Shown: positions 1 through 11,720 of the stretch, one piece after another
Layout: each line of letters starts with the position of its first letter
Position numbering within the stretch: position 1 is the stretch's first letter
Source: Protopterus annectens
Lineage: Eukaryota > Chordata > Ceratodontiformes > Protopteridae
Assembly (NCBI RefSeq): GCF_019279795.1
Contig: NC_056743.1
Coordinates: 624,798,248 to 624,862,247, forward strand
Direction of reading: 5' to 3'
DNA length: 64,000 bases
Notes under the pieces: generated by a model
Databases searched by the model: none
The model's input: the letters and a program-made list of their open reading frames with translations, nothing else
What the model was told of the DNA's origin: nothing
Program-made: the position numbers and the translations under genes

Positions 1-1559
1 TTGGTCTGATGGCTGACTGCGGTATGGGACATGTGTGTGTCTGGTCCTATAAACATGTAAGCCAATATGGTAACATACAGTGGAACAGCATGTAACATCA
101 GATAGGATGGGACCTAGGACAATGACAACTACCACAGTCTGTACACAGGCCAAGGTACATATTAACAATACACACACTGTCGACATTCACCATAAATACA
201 CAAACCTCAGTACTGCACAAACGACCACAGTATGTCCAGGTTATGTCATCAAATATAACCACTACTGTACATAACATGTGTAGTGGTCTGATATCTCACT
301 GGCTTGTTATCAGATATGATTACACTAATTATGGTGTACAGCACATATGCACCTCTTAATGTTGTACACGTGCCTGTCTGCATGAACAGGTGCCAGCGTC
401 AACACAGCCACACTCTCACAGGGATGCACACACACTGACACACTTGGCAGGGCCAGGGATACAGCTCATCACTAGTGAGATTGCCACAACACATTACTGT
501 GCAGGTATCACATGCACCACATGGGTCATATAGAGGTTATATGGGCAAGGGTATGGAGAGGTATCTGACATCAGACAGCATGCTTCAATATGCCACTGGG
601 GGTTGTAGTGAGTATGGATGTGATCATACGCATCATACAACACACATACGAACACACAGGTGCCAGTACTGACATGCATAGGTGCATTTCTGCATGGGTA
701 TGTGGTAGTCGACTGCGCCAGACGGCTATACAAGGCTAGGTGATGGGTAAACCTTGGCATCAGGTCACATGACAATGGTCTGTATTGTGGCTCAGGCCTG
801 TGGTTTCTGCATTTGCCCACACATGTGGGTATTGTATCCACCATCCAGTCACCAAGGTGGCTATTACGTGTGGCCAATGCTGTGCATCACTTGTCATGTA
901 TGTGTTCCCTAGTCCATGACATGGATGGTGTCTGGGATGTGCACACCTTTGACATGCATGTACAGTGACATGTGGACCTGTACCTGGGGTGTCGAGCCCA
1001 TGTTGCGTACACAGATTATCATCAGATGTGCCAGTCTTGGCCACCTGTGGCAGGAACTGGTAATGGACAGCAGGTTATCCCTGCACCTACATTGATAGCA
1101 TGCTAATGGCATTCCCTGGCGTCAGTGGCCTCTGTCCATACAGGGCATGTTTTCAGGCATGGTATGTCCTTTGTGGGTCACATGTGATGGCACTACAGGT
1201 GTTGCAGGTGTCCAGTGGGGAATATGGGGAAGGTGCACTGTTTGCATGTATGTGCCTATTGGACAGAGTGCCATGCCCTCTGTAGGCCACTGCAATCACT
1301 GCATAGTTATTATCAGTTGCCAATATGCAATGTACTACACACATATTGGCTGTTGCCTCGGCATGTGTGTGTGTGTTGGGGGGGGGTATGTGACTTGGGT
1401 TGACAGTGTGCTCTGGGTAATACTGGGGTTGCTAACTGTGATCGCCTGGCCATGATGTCACATGTATGGGTATGGATTTGCACCCCAGCCTCTCGGCTAT
1501 TTCACATCTGTTATCCCTGTACAGTGGACATTGTGATATAGGGCCACCATAAAAGACAT
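1..1559. other. No gene recognised; CA/TG-rich DNA
   Basis: Reading frames here are short (127 codons at most), on both strands, and show no domain I recognise. The composition is rich in CA, TG and CATG words and continues in style into the tandem array and minisatellites downstream. I see no terminal repeats, splice-flanked exon or RNA gene. It may be degenerate repeat related to the following array, but I could not align it to any unit. Confidence 0.5.
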
Positions 1560-1630
1560 TTGCAAAACCCACCCCACATTGGACCCAGGTGTCACACACT
1601 CACACCCACCTCCACACAGGATACAAGTTA

Positions 1631-1745
<115 letters not shown>

Positions 1746-2645
1746 CTGCCATGTCTGGGAGTTGAACCCCTACCTAACTAGTTTATTACACTACAGCACT
1801 ATGCAGTTATAGTACGTGCCATGGAGATTACTGGAGTACTCCTTCCCCAAAGGTGTATTTCACATTGGATGACATCGGCAGGACTGCCAAAGTAGGCCAT
1901 TGGACATGTGCTGAGTGTGACTAGCCTAAAATGCATTGCTCCCCACACAGACATTGAAACACACACAAAACATTCACAACTGATATGTGTGGGTATAGAA
2001 CCCCTAAAAGAGGTCTATATCACACTACAGCATGGAGCTGTTACAGGACGCATCACAGGGATTACTGGAGACCTCCTTTCCCAAAGGTGTATTTCACATT
2101 GGATGGCATCAGCAGGACTGCCAAAGTAGGCCATTAGAAATGCACTGAGTGTGACTAGCCTAAAATGCATTGCTCCCTACACAGACATTGAAACACGCAC
2201 AAAACATCCACAACTGACATGCATGGGTATAGAACCCCTAACAGAGGTCTATATCACAATACAGCAGTACACAGTCATGGCGCGCACTACAGAGGTTACT
2301 GGGCTATATTCTTCCCATAGGTGTATTTCTAGGTGGATGACATCAGCAGCCTTGCCAAAGCAGAGCATACAAATTGTATGGAGTGTGACTACCCTAAAAA
2401 ACATTGCTCTCTACACAGGCAGACACATACACAAACACTTGCCATGTCTGGGAGTAGAACAGCTACCTATCTAATTTACCACACTGCAGCAGTACAGTTA
2501 CAGGACACGCTGCAGAGATTACTGGTCTACAGCTTCCCAGAGGTGTATTTCTAGGTGGATGACATCAGCAGCCTTGCCAAAGATGAGCATTTGAATTGTA
2601 GGGAGTGTGACTACCCTAAAAAGCATTGCTCTCTACACAGACAGA

Positions 2646-2652
<7 letters not shown>

Positions 2653-2725
<73 letters not shown>
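2653..2725. repeat. (CA)n microsatellite
   Basis: About 73 bp of pure CA, inside the fourth to fifth tandem unit. A shorter CA tract (2939-2968) follows in the next unit. Confidence 0.98.
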
Positions 2726-2728
<3 letters not shown>

Positions 2729-3110
2729 ACCATGTCTGGGAATTGAACTCCTACATATTTATCACACTACAGCAGTATGCAGTTATGGGACACACCACAG
2801 AGATTACTGGGATACAACCTTTCCAGGGATGTATTTCTAGGTGGATGACATCAGCAGCTTTACCAAAGTAGAGCATTTCAGTAGTAAGGAGTGTGAACAC
2901 CCTAAAAAGCATTGCTCTCTACCCAGACAGAGTCAGACAGACACACACACACACATACACACACACAGTTGCCAAGGCTGGGGTTAGAACTCCTACCTAA
3001 CTAGTTTATCACACTACAGCAGTACACAGTTATGGGATACACCATGGAGATTACTGGGATACAACTCTCCCAAAAGTGTATTTCACAGTAGATGACCTCA
3101 GCAGGCTTGT

Positions 3111-3814
3111 CATAGTGGGGCTATGGGGTGGGCATTGTGTGTGCATGGGCCATAACTCATTCATCTAGGGGTTGACAGGCCACATGCGGGCACAACCTGG
3201 GTCATATTCCACAAGTACGTGTATACAGCTGCTAGATGACTACTTTCTTGAACAGTCATATTGCACAGCTGGCACGTACACCACATACTCTGTAATGGTG
3301 ACAGATACCGGTGGCTAGTATCTGCAGTGTGTGACATCAGACCCTTGTGTGGTTGTGGCCCTTTGGCTGTGTGCTGGGTGGGAGAGCCCTGGATGGCTCC
3401 TTGTCACAGTCACCCTCTTCCACACATCTATGTATGTCTACTTTTGGCTTATTATAGTGTGTTGTCCTTACATATATGCCTGTATTCCTATCCACTGTGT
3501 GTGCAAAGCATGTGTGGTGCATACTGAGGAGTGTCTGCACTAACATCTGTGGCTGCCAGATATGTCTGGTCCACTGGTGTTTGCAGATATGGCCTTCATG
3601 TGTTTAAGTGTGTGAGCATGCCCAGTATGACCTTTCAGTATGTTGTTGACTGACATTGCCTTCATTACTCTAAGTGTGTGGGCATGCCCAGTATGGCCGT
3701 CTGTATTGAATGTGTGGATCAAGTCCAAGTAGTTTGTACTATAGTGCTGACCTTTGTGTTGTACATCTACAGGTAGCATGCTGTCTCTGCAGGGTATCCT
3801 TCGATCATTTGGCA
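3111..3814. other. No gene recognised between two tandem arrays
   Basis: This stretch contains two similar segments, near 3590-3640 and 3650-3710, each with a word like GTGTGxGCATGCCCAGTATG. They suggest a local duplication of about 70 bp. No reading frame resembles a known protein. Confidence 0.4.
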
Positions 3815-4505
3815 TAGACTATTACTACATTTCTGCATAGGATGGGGAGCACACCTGACTATTTCTACATTTCTACACAGGATTGTGGGGACACACACAC
3901 CTGACTGTTACTATATTTCTATGTAGGATGGGGGGCACACCTGACTATTTCTACATTTCTACGCAGGATTGGGGAGGCACACTTGTTACAATATTTCTAC
4001 ATAGGATGGGGGGGCACACCTGACTATTTCTGTATTTCTACACAGGATTGTGGGGGGGGGCACACCTGACTGTTACTATATTTCTACGTGGCATGGGGGC
4101 ACATATGACTATTTCTATACAGAATTGGGGGGACACCTGACTTTTACTATATTTCTACATAGGATGGGGTGGGACACACCTGACTATTTCTACACAGGAT
4201 TGGGGGGCACACCTGACTGTTACTATATTTCTACGTAGGATGGGGGGGGACACCTGACTATTTCTACATTTCTACACAGGATTGTGGGGGGCACACCTGA
4301 CTGTTACTATATTTCTATGTGGGATGGGGGGCACACCTGACTATTTCTACATTTCCACACAGGATTGTAGGTGGGCACACCTGACTGTTACTATATTTCT
4401 ATATAGGATGGGGGGGCACACCTGACTATTTCTACACAGGATTGGGGGCGGGGCACACCTGACTTTGACTACATTTCTATGTCAGATGGGGGGGCACACC
4501 TGACA
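3815..4505. repeat. G-rich minisatellite, ~43-bp units
   Basis: About fifteen to sixteen imperfect copies of a unit of roughly 40-46 bp built as AGGATGGGGGGGCACACC, then TGACTATTTCTACATTTCTACA. Copies alternate between TGACTATTTC and TGACTGTTACTAT forms, so a higher-order period of two units (about 80-90 bp) is likely. Each unit carries a run of four to ten G on the + strand, which makes the array a candidate for G-quadruplex formation. There is no open frame worth noting. Confidence 0.9.
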
Positions 4506-5069
4506 CTTGTGCACATTTTCTAGGACTGTACTAGTACGGTATGTCGGGTACTCCATTCCAGTCTGTAGTCTTACCTATCGTGCTGGCTAGAGACATACCA
4601 ATGTACTACAGATCTTAGCTTTTAATTACCTACATATTAGTTTCTGACTTCCTATCCTTCAGAACTGACATCCCACTGCCTGACCTACTGTAGACTGTCT
4701 GTGTAGGACTGGGGGGAGGTTACACATAGGCCTCATTCAGAGGCCATAGCACAGCCTTTGTTTGTCTACACATGTCCTGCTGGCTGTGACTGTTGTTGAG
4801 TATGTGACCCCCGCGACTGGCATGTGTGAGTCACTTACCTTGTGGGTGTCTCAGTATTGAGGGTGGTGCTTCAGGGCTACCTACGTCAGATGCACATAGT
4901 ACACTCCCTGCACATGGTTAGGCACAAATAGTGTAATGTTTGACATCCCTTTTACTGTATGTGAGAGTCGGAGAGAGGTGTTATTCCCTGGGTCCCTCCA
5001 GTGTCAGTGTATGTGCTATGCGTTGTCTCTTTGCCAAGGCCAGAACATACTAGGCATGCCTCCTTCTGC
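4506..5069. other. No gene recognised; flank of the Harbinger element
   Basis: This is unique-looking sequence between the minisatellite and the transposase. It may belong to the 3' non-coding part of the minus-strand Harbinger element, but I could not find its terminal inverted repeat or 3-bp target duplication. Confidence 0.3.
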
Positions 5070-6108
5070 CTACTGAGCCAGGCTCAGGTTGTTCCTCCTC
5101 CAAGTCACTCTGTGACTGTGCAGGCCTTGGCAATGGTGGGGGCTGTGTGGCCCTGCCCTGTGCTGTTCCTGCTGCAGCTGTTTCTGCAGGATCATATTGT
5201 GAAGCATGGCACATACAAGGACAATTTGGGTATATGTAACTGGTGAGTACTGCAAGGCTCCACCGGATGTGTCCAGGCACCAGAACCATGACTTGAGCAT
5301 CCCAAACACATGCTCTACTATAATTCTGGTCTGTGTGTGTGTCTCATTATGGAGTTCTTGTTCGGGTGTGTGTGCATTTCTGATGGGTGTCATCAGCCAC
5401 GGCTCCAGTGCGTATCCAGCATTCCCCACTAGGTGACCATTAGGGATGTCCCCATTGGCAAATCTCTGGTACAGCTGCATCAGATGCCAGATGTGGGAAT
5501 CATGATAGCTTCCAGGGCAGCCAGCACACACATTCATTATTATACCCTGGGCATCGCACACGACCTGGCAGTTGATGGAGGGGAAGCCATTGTGGTTGAT
5601 GTAGACCCTACCCCGCTCACCAAGTGGTGCTTTGATGCATATGTGCGTGCAGCCTATTGCACCCACTACCTCAGGGTATTCTGCTGTTTGGTGGAACAGT
5701 TGCATATTGCCGGCCAACGCCTCACGGGTGTTGGGGAAATATATATGCTCACCGACATGTGCTGACATGACATCCAAGACCTGGTGGAGTACCCTGGATG
5801 CTGATGCCTGTGAAATCCCCAGTTGGCCTTTGGAAGGTACCCGTAGCTAGTATTCTTAGGCCTGCACATACCTTGGTATCCACTGGGATGGGTTCCCCTC
5901 TGTTAGTTCTGTGTGTCAGGTGTGGCCGGCACAGCTCAACAATTTGCTGTAGGAGGTCCCTGTCCACCTTATAGCACTCCACTATCTCCAGCTCATGTAG
6001 GCCCTGGTAGGTTACCCTCGGTCTGTACACTCTTCTGACAGCATTCACATCCTCACCACATTCAGCCTCTTCCACAAGTTGTATGATAGCTATTGCAGCC
6101 CCTATCAT
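5070..6108 (-). pseudogene. PIF/Harbinger transposase, degenerate
   Basis: Two overlapping minus-strand pieces (6108-5749 and 5777-5070) together cover most of a HARBI1-like DDE transposase. The N-terminal piece has RVYRPRVTYQGLHELEIVE and LCRPHLTHRTNRGEPIPVD. The C-terminal 235-residue piece has GAIGCTHICIKAP (about 39-51), PGSYHDSHIW (88-97), GNAGYALEPWLMTP (118-131) and RIIVEHVFGMLK (151-162). In the family the catalytic triad lies in GAIDCTH, GDSGY and VEH...GMLK. Here the first Asp is Gly (residue 42), the second is Asn (119) and only the Glu (155) remains. A frameshift near 5795 separates the pieces, with about 5 nt seemingly lost. It is therefore catalytically dead. No partner Myb-like gene was found. 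Confidence 0.9.
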
Positions 6109-6469
6109 TTTGCTGTTGTGAGTGTTAAAGGTTCTCCACTTGTTTACACCGGTGGTATAGAGTGTGGGAAAAAACAGAGGGGAAGGTGTTTGCTTAGTTT
6201 ATAGTAGTGTTATGGGCTGCTGCCTGTGTAATTGGCTGATTCTGATACATTTTACCTGCCAGCTAAGCTAGTGCTCCTTGATTACCTTCCTACTGCTGTT
6301 TTCCCTTCCCATTGCCTTCCTGTTTAGGCCCGTGTGCGGTCCGCGCAAACAGAGTGCTCAAATGTGCACACTGCTGTGATTTACTGGTTTAACTTCTTTT
6401 TTCTTCCTGTAAAACCCGGTGTGAGGCACGCACACCCTCTTAGACTTTGTAAAGAGTTCTAGGCAGGTT

Positions 6470-7260
6470 GACACACCCCCTAGCTTAGCTGTGCTAAGCT
6501 AGGAGCAACCTGAGCCACAGGGCTCCAATCAGCTTACAGTATGCCTGGCATACTCCCCCCATGATGTCACCTAACCCCTAGGCTTGCACCAAGCTATTCC
6601 TACTCTCACACTCTTGGGACCTGACTCACATGCTGGGAAAAACTGGGATTCACTATCCTTCCCCTCATTTGCGTAGGATTGCCTGGTAATGCATAGTTAC
6701 ATGTCTTACACTGAGCCTCCCCCCTTAGCAACCACTACTCACTGGCCAGGTTGTCTTCTGCATGCCATTGACTTGCATGGCAGAATACTGATTTTAGTTA
6801 GACTGCTTATTTTAGGTTTATTTTATTATTTCCCCCCGATCTCATTTGCGTGCTGCTGCCCTACGCTTAAATAGCCGAGCTCGGCTAAAAAAAATAAAAG
6901 TTGATTTTGGTATTTATGTTTTTGTTTGCAATGCCAATGGCCTTATACTTGGCCATTGGCATGCTTACTACATGATATGCAGCCTTTATTTGGGGTTGTC
7001 ACAGCTCCATTTTGGATTTTGCAGAAATGTACTCGGTTACTAACCGAGTACATTTCTGCAGATAGCACTAGACTTGCACAGACTGTTGCAAGCTTCCTGG
7101 ATTGCAAAATCACCTCATTTGCATGGATTTCACCTGCAAATGGGGTGATTTGCATACCAGTGCTTAGTCCATGCAATATTACTGCAGGAGCGCTCCTTTA
7201 TCGCTTCCTGTATCGCACAGCAGACACATTGCCTGCTTGAGCTCCTGCACCGATCTTGTA
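6470..7260. repeat. Cluster of short palindromes (potential hairpins)
   Basis: Successive inverted repeats occur. 6480-6489/6493-6502 has 10-bp perfect arms. 6538-6545/6547-6554 has 8-bp perfect arms. 6872-6887 is a perfect 16-bp palindrome. 6931-6942/6951-6962 has 12-bp arms. 7021-7039/7041-7059 has 19-bp perfect arms with a one-base spacer. 7103-7123/7135-7154 has arms of about 20 bp with one mismatch and one indel. 7183-7191/7241-7249 has 9-bp perfect arms. No protein frame of note overlaps them. The family is unknown to me. It could be the remains of a foldback-type or other hairpin-rich mobile element, or the non-coding end of the neighbouring Harbinger copy. Confidence 0.75.
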
Positions 7261-8472
7261 CTCCATGCAAGCTTTGGGGGGGGGGGAGCTGTTTTTTTTT
7301 TCTGGTGGGTTAATCTTCACAGATAAATGTAGTGTAACTGATATATTTCTATTGTTATTGTGGCTGTTTCAGGATACTTTGCATTTACAGAGGGAAATGG
7401 TTTCGGACAGTTTGCACTTTTTGGGTAGAAATGTGTGTAATTTAGTTGTTTAGTGATGCTTTGCAATAAGTACTTTTAAATGGGAAAATGTTTTCTTAAC
7501 TTTATTTTGGGGAGGGGGAGGAGGGCATATCCAGAAGTTAATGCAGTGCATCTGGAATTGTGCTAAAACATGTCATCATTGTTTCAGAATAGTTTGCTTT
7601 TATAAGTGGAATGTGAGTATTTTCAATAAGTTTAAAATGTACTGCTTTTAGTATAGTGTGAATATGACTGTGCTGCTGGTGGGCCTGTTCTTTATTTTAT
7701 CATTACAATGGGTAAATTTGTGCTCTAGGTTTATTTTTTTTCTTAATTGCTGTGCTAAGAGGTAAATGAGGTCTACAGGATCTGCTGTGCATTCTAATTC
7801 ATTTTAGAATGTCTTTTTAGTAATGACTTGCAAGAAGAATTTGAAAGTGAAAATATGTGTATTACTTTATTTTTGGAGGGGTGGGGGGCATGTTCAGTGG
7901 TAAACATAATGCATTTGGTATTCTACTAATAGATGTCATTTTGCTTGTTTCAAGACAGCTTGCTGTTACAGGTAGAAATATGTGTGTACTTATTCATTTT
8001 AATGTCATCTTCAGAAATGAACTGTAGTTTGTTTATAGTGGTAATAGATTGCTTTGTGGATGTCTTGGTGTCTATCGTTTTTTCTTTGTTGTGCAAGGCA
8101 AATCATTATTGTTAATGCTTCAAAATATTTTCCCACCCTGCTTAGATGTGGCGTGTACTGTGACTACAAAGCTAAATCTGTAGCTGTTCTGTTTTAATAT
8201 TTTGATAGTTAAAAAGTTGCGTGGTTTGTACTAGTGCTTTTTTCTCAGTTGTTTTTACTCCTGTAGAATGTCAGTTTTTTGCCTCATATTTTTGGTCTGT
8301 TGCCAATAATGGCAAATCATTTGGGTTTGAAGTCACTAATGTCATTAGTTTGATAACAAGTTTCAGACTTTATATATTTCAGAAAATTCATGCCAATGCA
8401 AAACTTATAACTTTGTGTGTTTGTAAGAGCAATATTTAAAATCTGTCCCAGATTTTGAGCCTTTATCCCCCC
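7261..8472. repeat. T-rich DNA with degenerate repeats; no gene
   Basis: It begins with a run of eleven G and a T run. A word like GTTTCAxxAxAxxTTGCxxTTxxAxxxGGAAAT then recurs near 7367, 7582 and 7949, and TTTATTTTxGGxGGGG recurs near 7500 and 7868, suggesting an old tandem repeat of about 200-370 bp. No coding similarity was seen. Confidence 0.45.
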
Positions 8473-9796
8473 TGTGATGACCTCACTTAAACCCAGAGCA
8501 GTAACTAAGGAGTCTCAATCCTCACCTCTGTCTCCGGTAAGGGAGCGTCACTGAAAACAGAGATAGAAATGCACAATTTCCCTTAAGAGTACACCAGGAA
8601 CAGGTTCCAAACGTGGGACGGGACTGTATGCTTCACTCCAGGTTTCCAAATGAGTCTTTACATTAACCACTGCAAAGCATTGTTCCTAGTTCTAGGTATT
8701 TGACACACTTACTCTTAAATATTTGATATTCATACATGCAAGCACTCTTAGGAAAGACTGGCAAACATTTACTTGCTATGGCCTCTTTCCCAAATTACAA
8801 GGTAATGGCTGCCACCAGTCAAATACCACAATACCCTTGAAAATGGGTGTTCAGTTATATTGGGGTAAAATAAATTTTGTTATGAATGGTAGTATATAAT
8901 CCAAGCAGTAAGGCTTTTGGAGTGGCCCTGGTGTTATCACAATAAGCATAACACTCTTAGGTCACTAAAAGTATTTTCTAAATAACCAGCAACAATAAAG
9001 GGTAGCAAAATATTTAATAATAAACTGATTTAAAACAATTATACACTGAATAACTGTTCTTAATAAAGCACAGAGTTTCACACACAGGAATTATAAAAAT
9101 AACACTGTAGGATAGGTTTCACACTGATTGCAAAAAAAAAAAAAGTTAACCATATAACTGTAGTTCCCTAACTGTTTAATGATTAACTGCCCCTGACTAA
9201 TTAACTCGGCAAGGCAAGATGGTACTCTTACTTCTGCAAGGCAAAATAAGAATTTATGTCCACTCTTAAGTCCTCAGTGACTGGAATAGCAACTCCTACT
9301 ATTTCTGCTGAACAGCTCTGGAAAACTCAGAATGATGACTAATGGTCGGGAAAACAACAACTAACTACTGAACAATTACAACAACTGTTGACTCAGAACC
9401 TGCTTTTATAGCAGATTTTTTTAAAGTCACAGAAAGCTGTTATGAGAATTCTACTCATATCAGACTTTAAAAAGTAAACACAACAACTGCTGTGGAGATT
9501 CTATTCCTTTCAGCTCTGGCACACAATGACATCACATCTAGCTAGGTCAGCTGGCTAGCATAGCCTACTTTCAGAATTTTTTTTAAAAACATTCACATTT
9601 GGTCAGCCAGAAGAACACTGTTTGATTCAAACAATTACATAAATCAAAGTAATAATCAACAACATAAAATTATTTATAAAATTATAGCTAGTCATGTTGG
9701 CATATATAACACAAGGTAATTTACAATTATTTACAAGCATTTACAAAACTTCAGCCAGTCAAGCTAGCACAGATAACAATATCTAATATCCTCACA
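8473..9796 (-). mobile_element. Ty3/gypsy LTR (putative), ~1.32 kb
   Basis: Read on the minus strand, the segment starts TGTGAGGATATT directly after a purine-rich tract (AAAGGGAGGAGAAA). It plausibly ends in a CA that corresponds to the TG at 8473. Both ends carry TGTGA as an inverted terminal motif. Position next to a Ty3/gypsy pol remnant, the polypurine tract and the TG...CA ends support an LTR at the 3' side of a minus-strand element. The second LTR is not in the window, so the outer boundary is provisional and no target duplication could be tested. Confidence 0.6.
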
Positions 9797-10740
9797 TTTC
9801 TCCTCCCTTTAAAGACTCAAGATAGATTTTCAAGTGACCCTAGAAAATCGCTGCTTGAGAAGAATGGGGCTGACTGAAAATGTATCAACCCATACCCCTT
9901 TTTGACAATCCATCTGCATTAGCATTATTCTTCCCACTACTGCACTATCATGTCATATGCCTGTAGCCCTATGCTCAACCTCAGTAACTTGGCATTTTGC
10001 TTACTGACTCTGTTTAGCCATGTTAAAGGGTTATAATCTGTTTTTCTTCCATATAGGTAAGGCTGAAGCTTTTGCAATGCCCATACTATGGCTGGGCATT
10101 CTTTCTCCACAGCTGAATGACATTCCTCCTCGGAGTTGCAGCCTACAACTAAGGTATACAATGAGATGCTCTTCTCCCTCTGAAGAAACTTGGCTGAGTA
10201 CAGACTCCACCCTATAATCTGAAGCATTCACCTGTACAACAAATTCCTTGCTGTAATCTGGACTGGCTAACACAGGGGTCCTCCCAAAACCTCTTTAAGA
10301 TTCTGGAATGCTTGCTCACAATCTGTGGTCCACACTACTTTATCTGGGTTGTTTTACCTTGTTGGGTCAGTAAGGGGTGCAGCTACTGTATACACTTGGG
10401 CACAAATTTCCTATAGTACCCTGCTGTCTCTAGGAACGCTCTCACCTGCTTTTTGGCAACAGGGACAGGCCACGCCTGAATAGCTTCCACTTTGGCAGGT
10501 TCTGGCCTAATATTACCACTCCCTACTCCATATCCTAGGTAGGAGACCTCTACCATACCCACCTGACACTTACTAGGCTTAATGGTCTACCCTGCCCATT
10601 TTAATCTACCTAAGACCTCCCTGACATGTTGAAGGCACTCTTGCCAGTAATGACTGTAAATGGCAATATCATCCAAATAAGTGACAGCATAATATCCTGC
10701 TCCTACTAAGATATGATCTACTAACCTCTAGAAGGTTGCT
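9797..10740 (-). mobile_element. Ty3/gypsy pol fossil (RT and RNase H)
   Basis: Minus-strand translation shows the end of a Ty3/gypsy reverse transcriptase (YLDDIAIYS-like near 10650-10690, followed by the linker rich in VRAFL-type motifs). Then comes RNase H with SPDYSKEFVVQVNASDY (near 10270), KECPAIVWALQKLQPYLYG and a terminal ADGLS motif (near 9910). Only about 100 bp separate that motif from the purine tract and LTR, so no integrase follows RNase H. The copy is an old fossil with several breaks. Gag, protease and the second LTR are missing here, and the element stops abruptly at a CR1 fragment. Confidence 0.85.
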
Positions 10741-11720
10741 GGGGCTTTTACCTGCGTAGTTGTGATTACAGGGACTCTGCATTCTTCCTGTATACATATG
10801 GGCCTTTTAGGGGGTAAGGGGGGGGGGTAAAGTTAGCACTGACCCTATGTGCCAGAATGTTGGCAATATCAGTTGGTTCTGTAATTTCCATGTCGTTGTG
10901 CTGTAACTCAGAGCAGGTCTGGGTGTTGCCATTGAGATTTTTGACATAGCTATAGAATGCTTTGTGGTTGTCCCTAGAATCAGTGGTGATTTTATTTTCG
11001 TAGCTAGCTTTGGAGGATCTTATAAGGGATCTCAGCTTCTTACTGAGTCTGATCAGGGAGCTCCTCCACTCATGGGATTTTACTCTCTTTTACAACAGTT
11101 TCTTCTTATGGCAGGGGACCACCAGATTGTCTTCGTTTTTTTGGAGGATAGCGTCTTGGCTCTGTTTGGGATAGCACGAACCATGCACTCGTGTAAGTGC
11201 TTATAGAGTGCATTTTTGTGGGATTCAGCAGTCGTAACTATATTGTCCATCTGCATGGGTGTCATGAAGTTCGCCACTTCTGTCTTAAGAAGCATGAAGT
11301 TGGCTTTGGAGAAATTTTTTACCATGGTTTCCTCAATTGGGGGGGGGGGGGTATCTAGGGTGTTTAACTTATGGTCGGATCTGACTAATGAGGAGTTGAC
11401 TTCCGGTGTGGAACACCGGTCACTCATGTTGGTAATGATTTAGGATCATAGCCGGCCTTAGGCATAGGCCAACTAGGTGGCCGCCTAGGGCGCCGGTCTA
11501 GCAGGGGCACTTTTCCAGTATTTATTTGGTGTTGGAAGACTAGGATGGGGGCACCAGGTAGTGTGCTGGGGGGCCATGGAGTCCTTTTGCCTAGGGCACT
11601 AGTTGACCTAAGGCCGCTCCTGTCTAGGATATTGTTGCCCCCTGGTGGGGGTGTGGATAAGTTGATCCAGGGCATTGGAATTTATGAATTCCAGAAAGCG
11701 TTGAGTGAAGGAGTATAGTT
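10741..11720 (-). mobile_element. CR1-like LINE fragment, endonuclease-RT spacer
   Basis: This minus-strand segment matches 32580-33370 of the long CR1 copy in this window. It covers the end of the endonuclease domain and the endonuclease-to-RT spacer region. It is truncated at both ends and abuts the Ty3/gypsy fossil at its 3' side. It is interrupted by a hAT MITE at 11447-11622. The reading frame is broken by indels, so it is non-functional. Confidence 0.85.
11447..11622. mobile_element. Non-autonomous hAT element (MITE), 176 bp
   Basis: Its ends are imperfect inverted repeats: CATAGCCGGCCTTAGG at the left, and CAGGAGCGGCCTTAGG when the right end is read in reverse. It is flanked by an 8-bp duplication, TTTAGGAT (11439-11446) and TCTAGGAT (11623-11630), with one mismatch. 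Alignment with uninterrupted CR1 copies shows that the segment is an insertion in CR1 sequence. An 8-bp duplication plus CAGG-type ends is the hAT pattern. It has no coding capacity. Confidence 0.8.

Noticed and set aside
494-1112. Three overlapping minus-strand frames of 67-127 codons
   Set aside because: They are His/Thr-rich translations of CATG/CACA-rich DNA; no domain could be seen.
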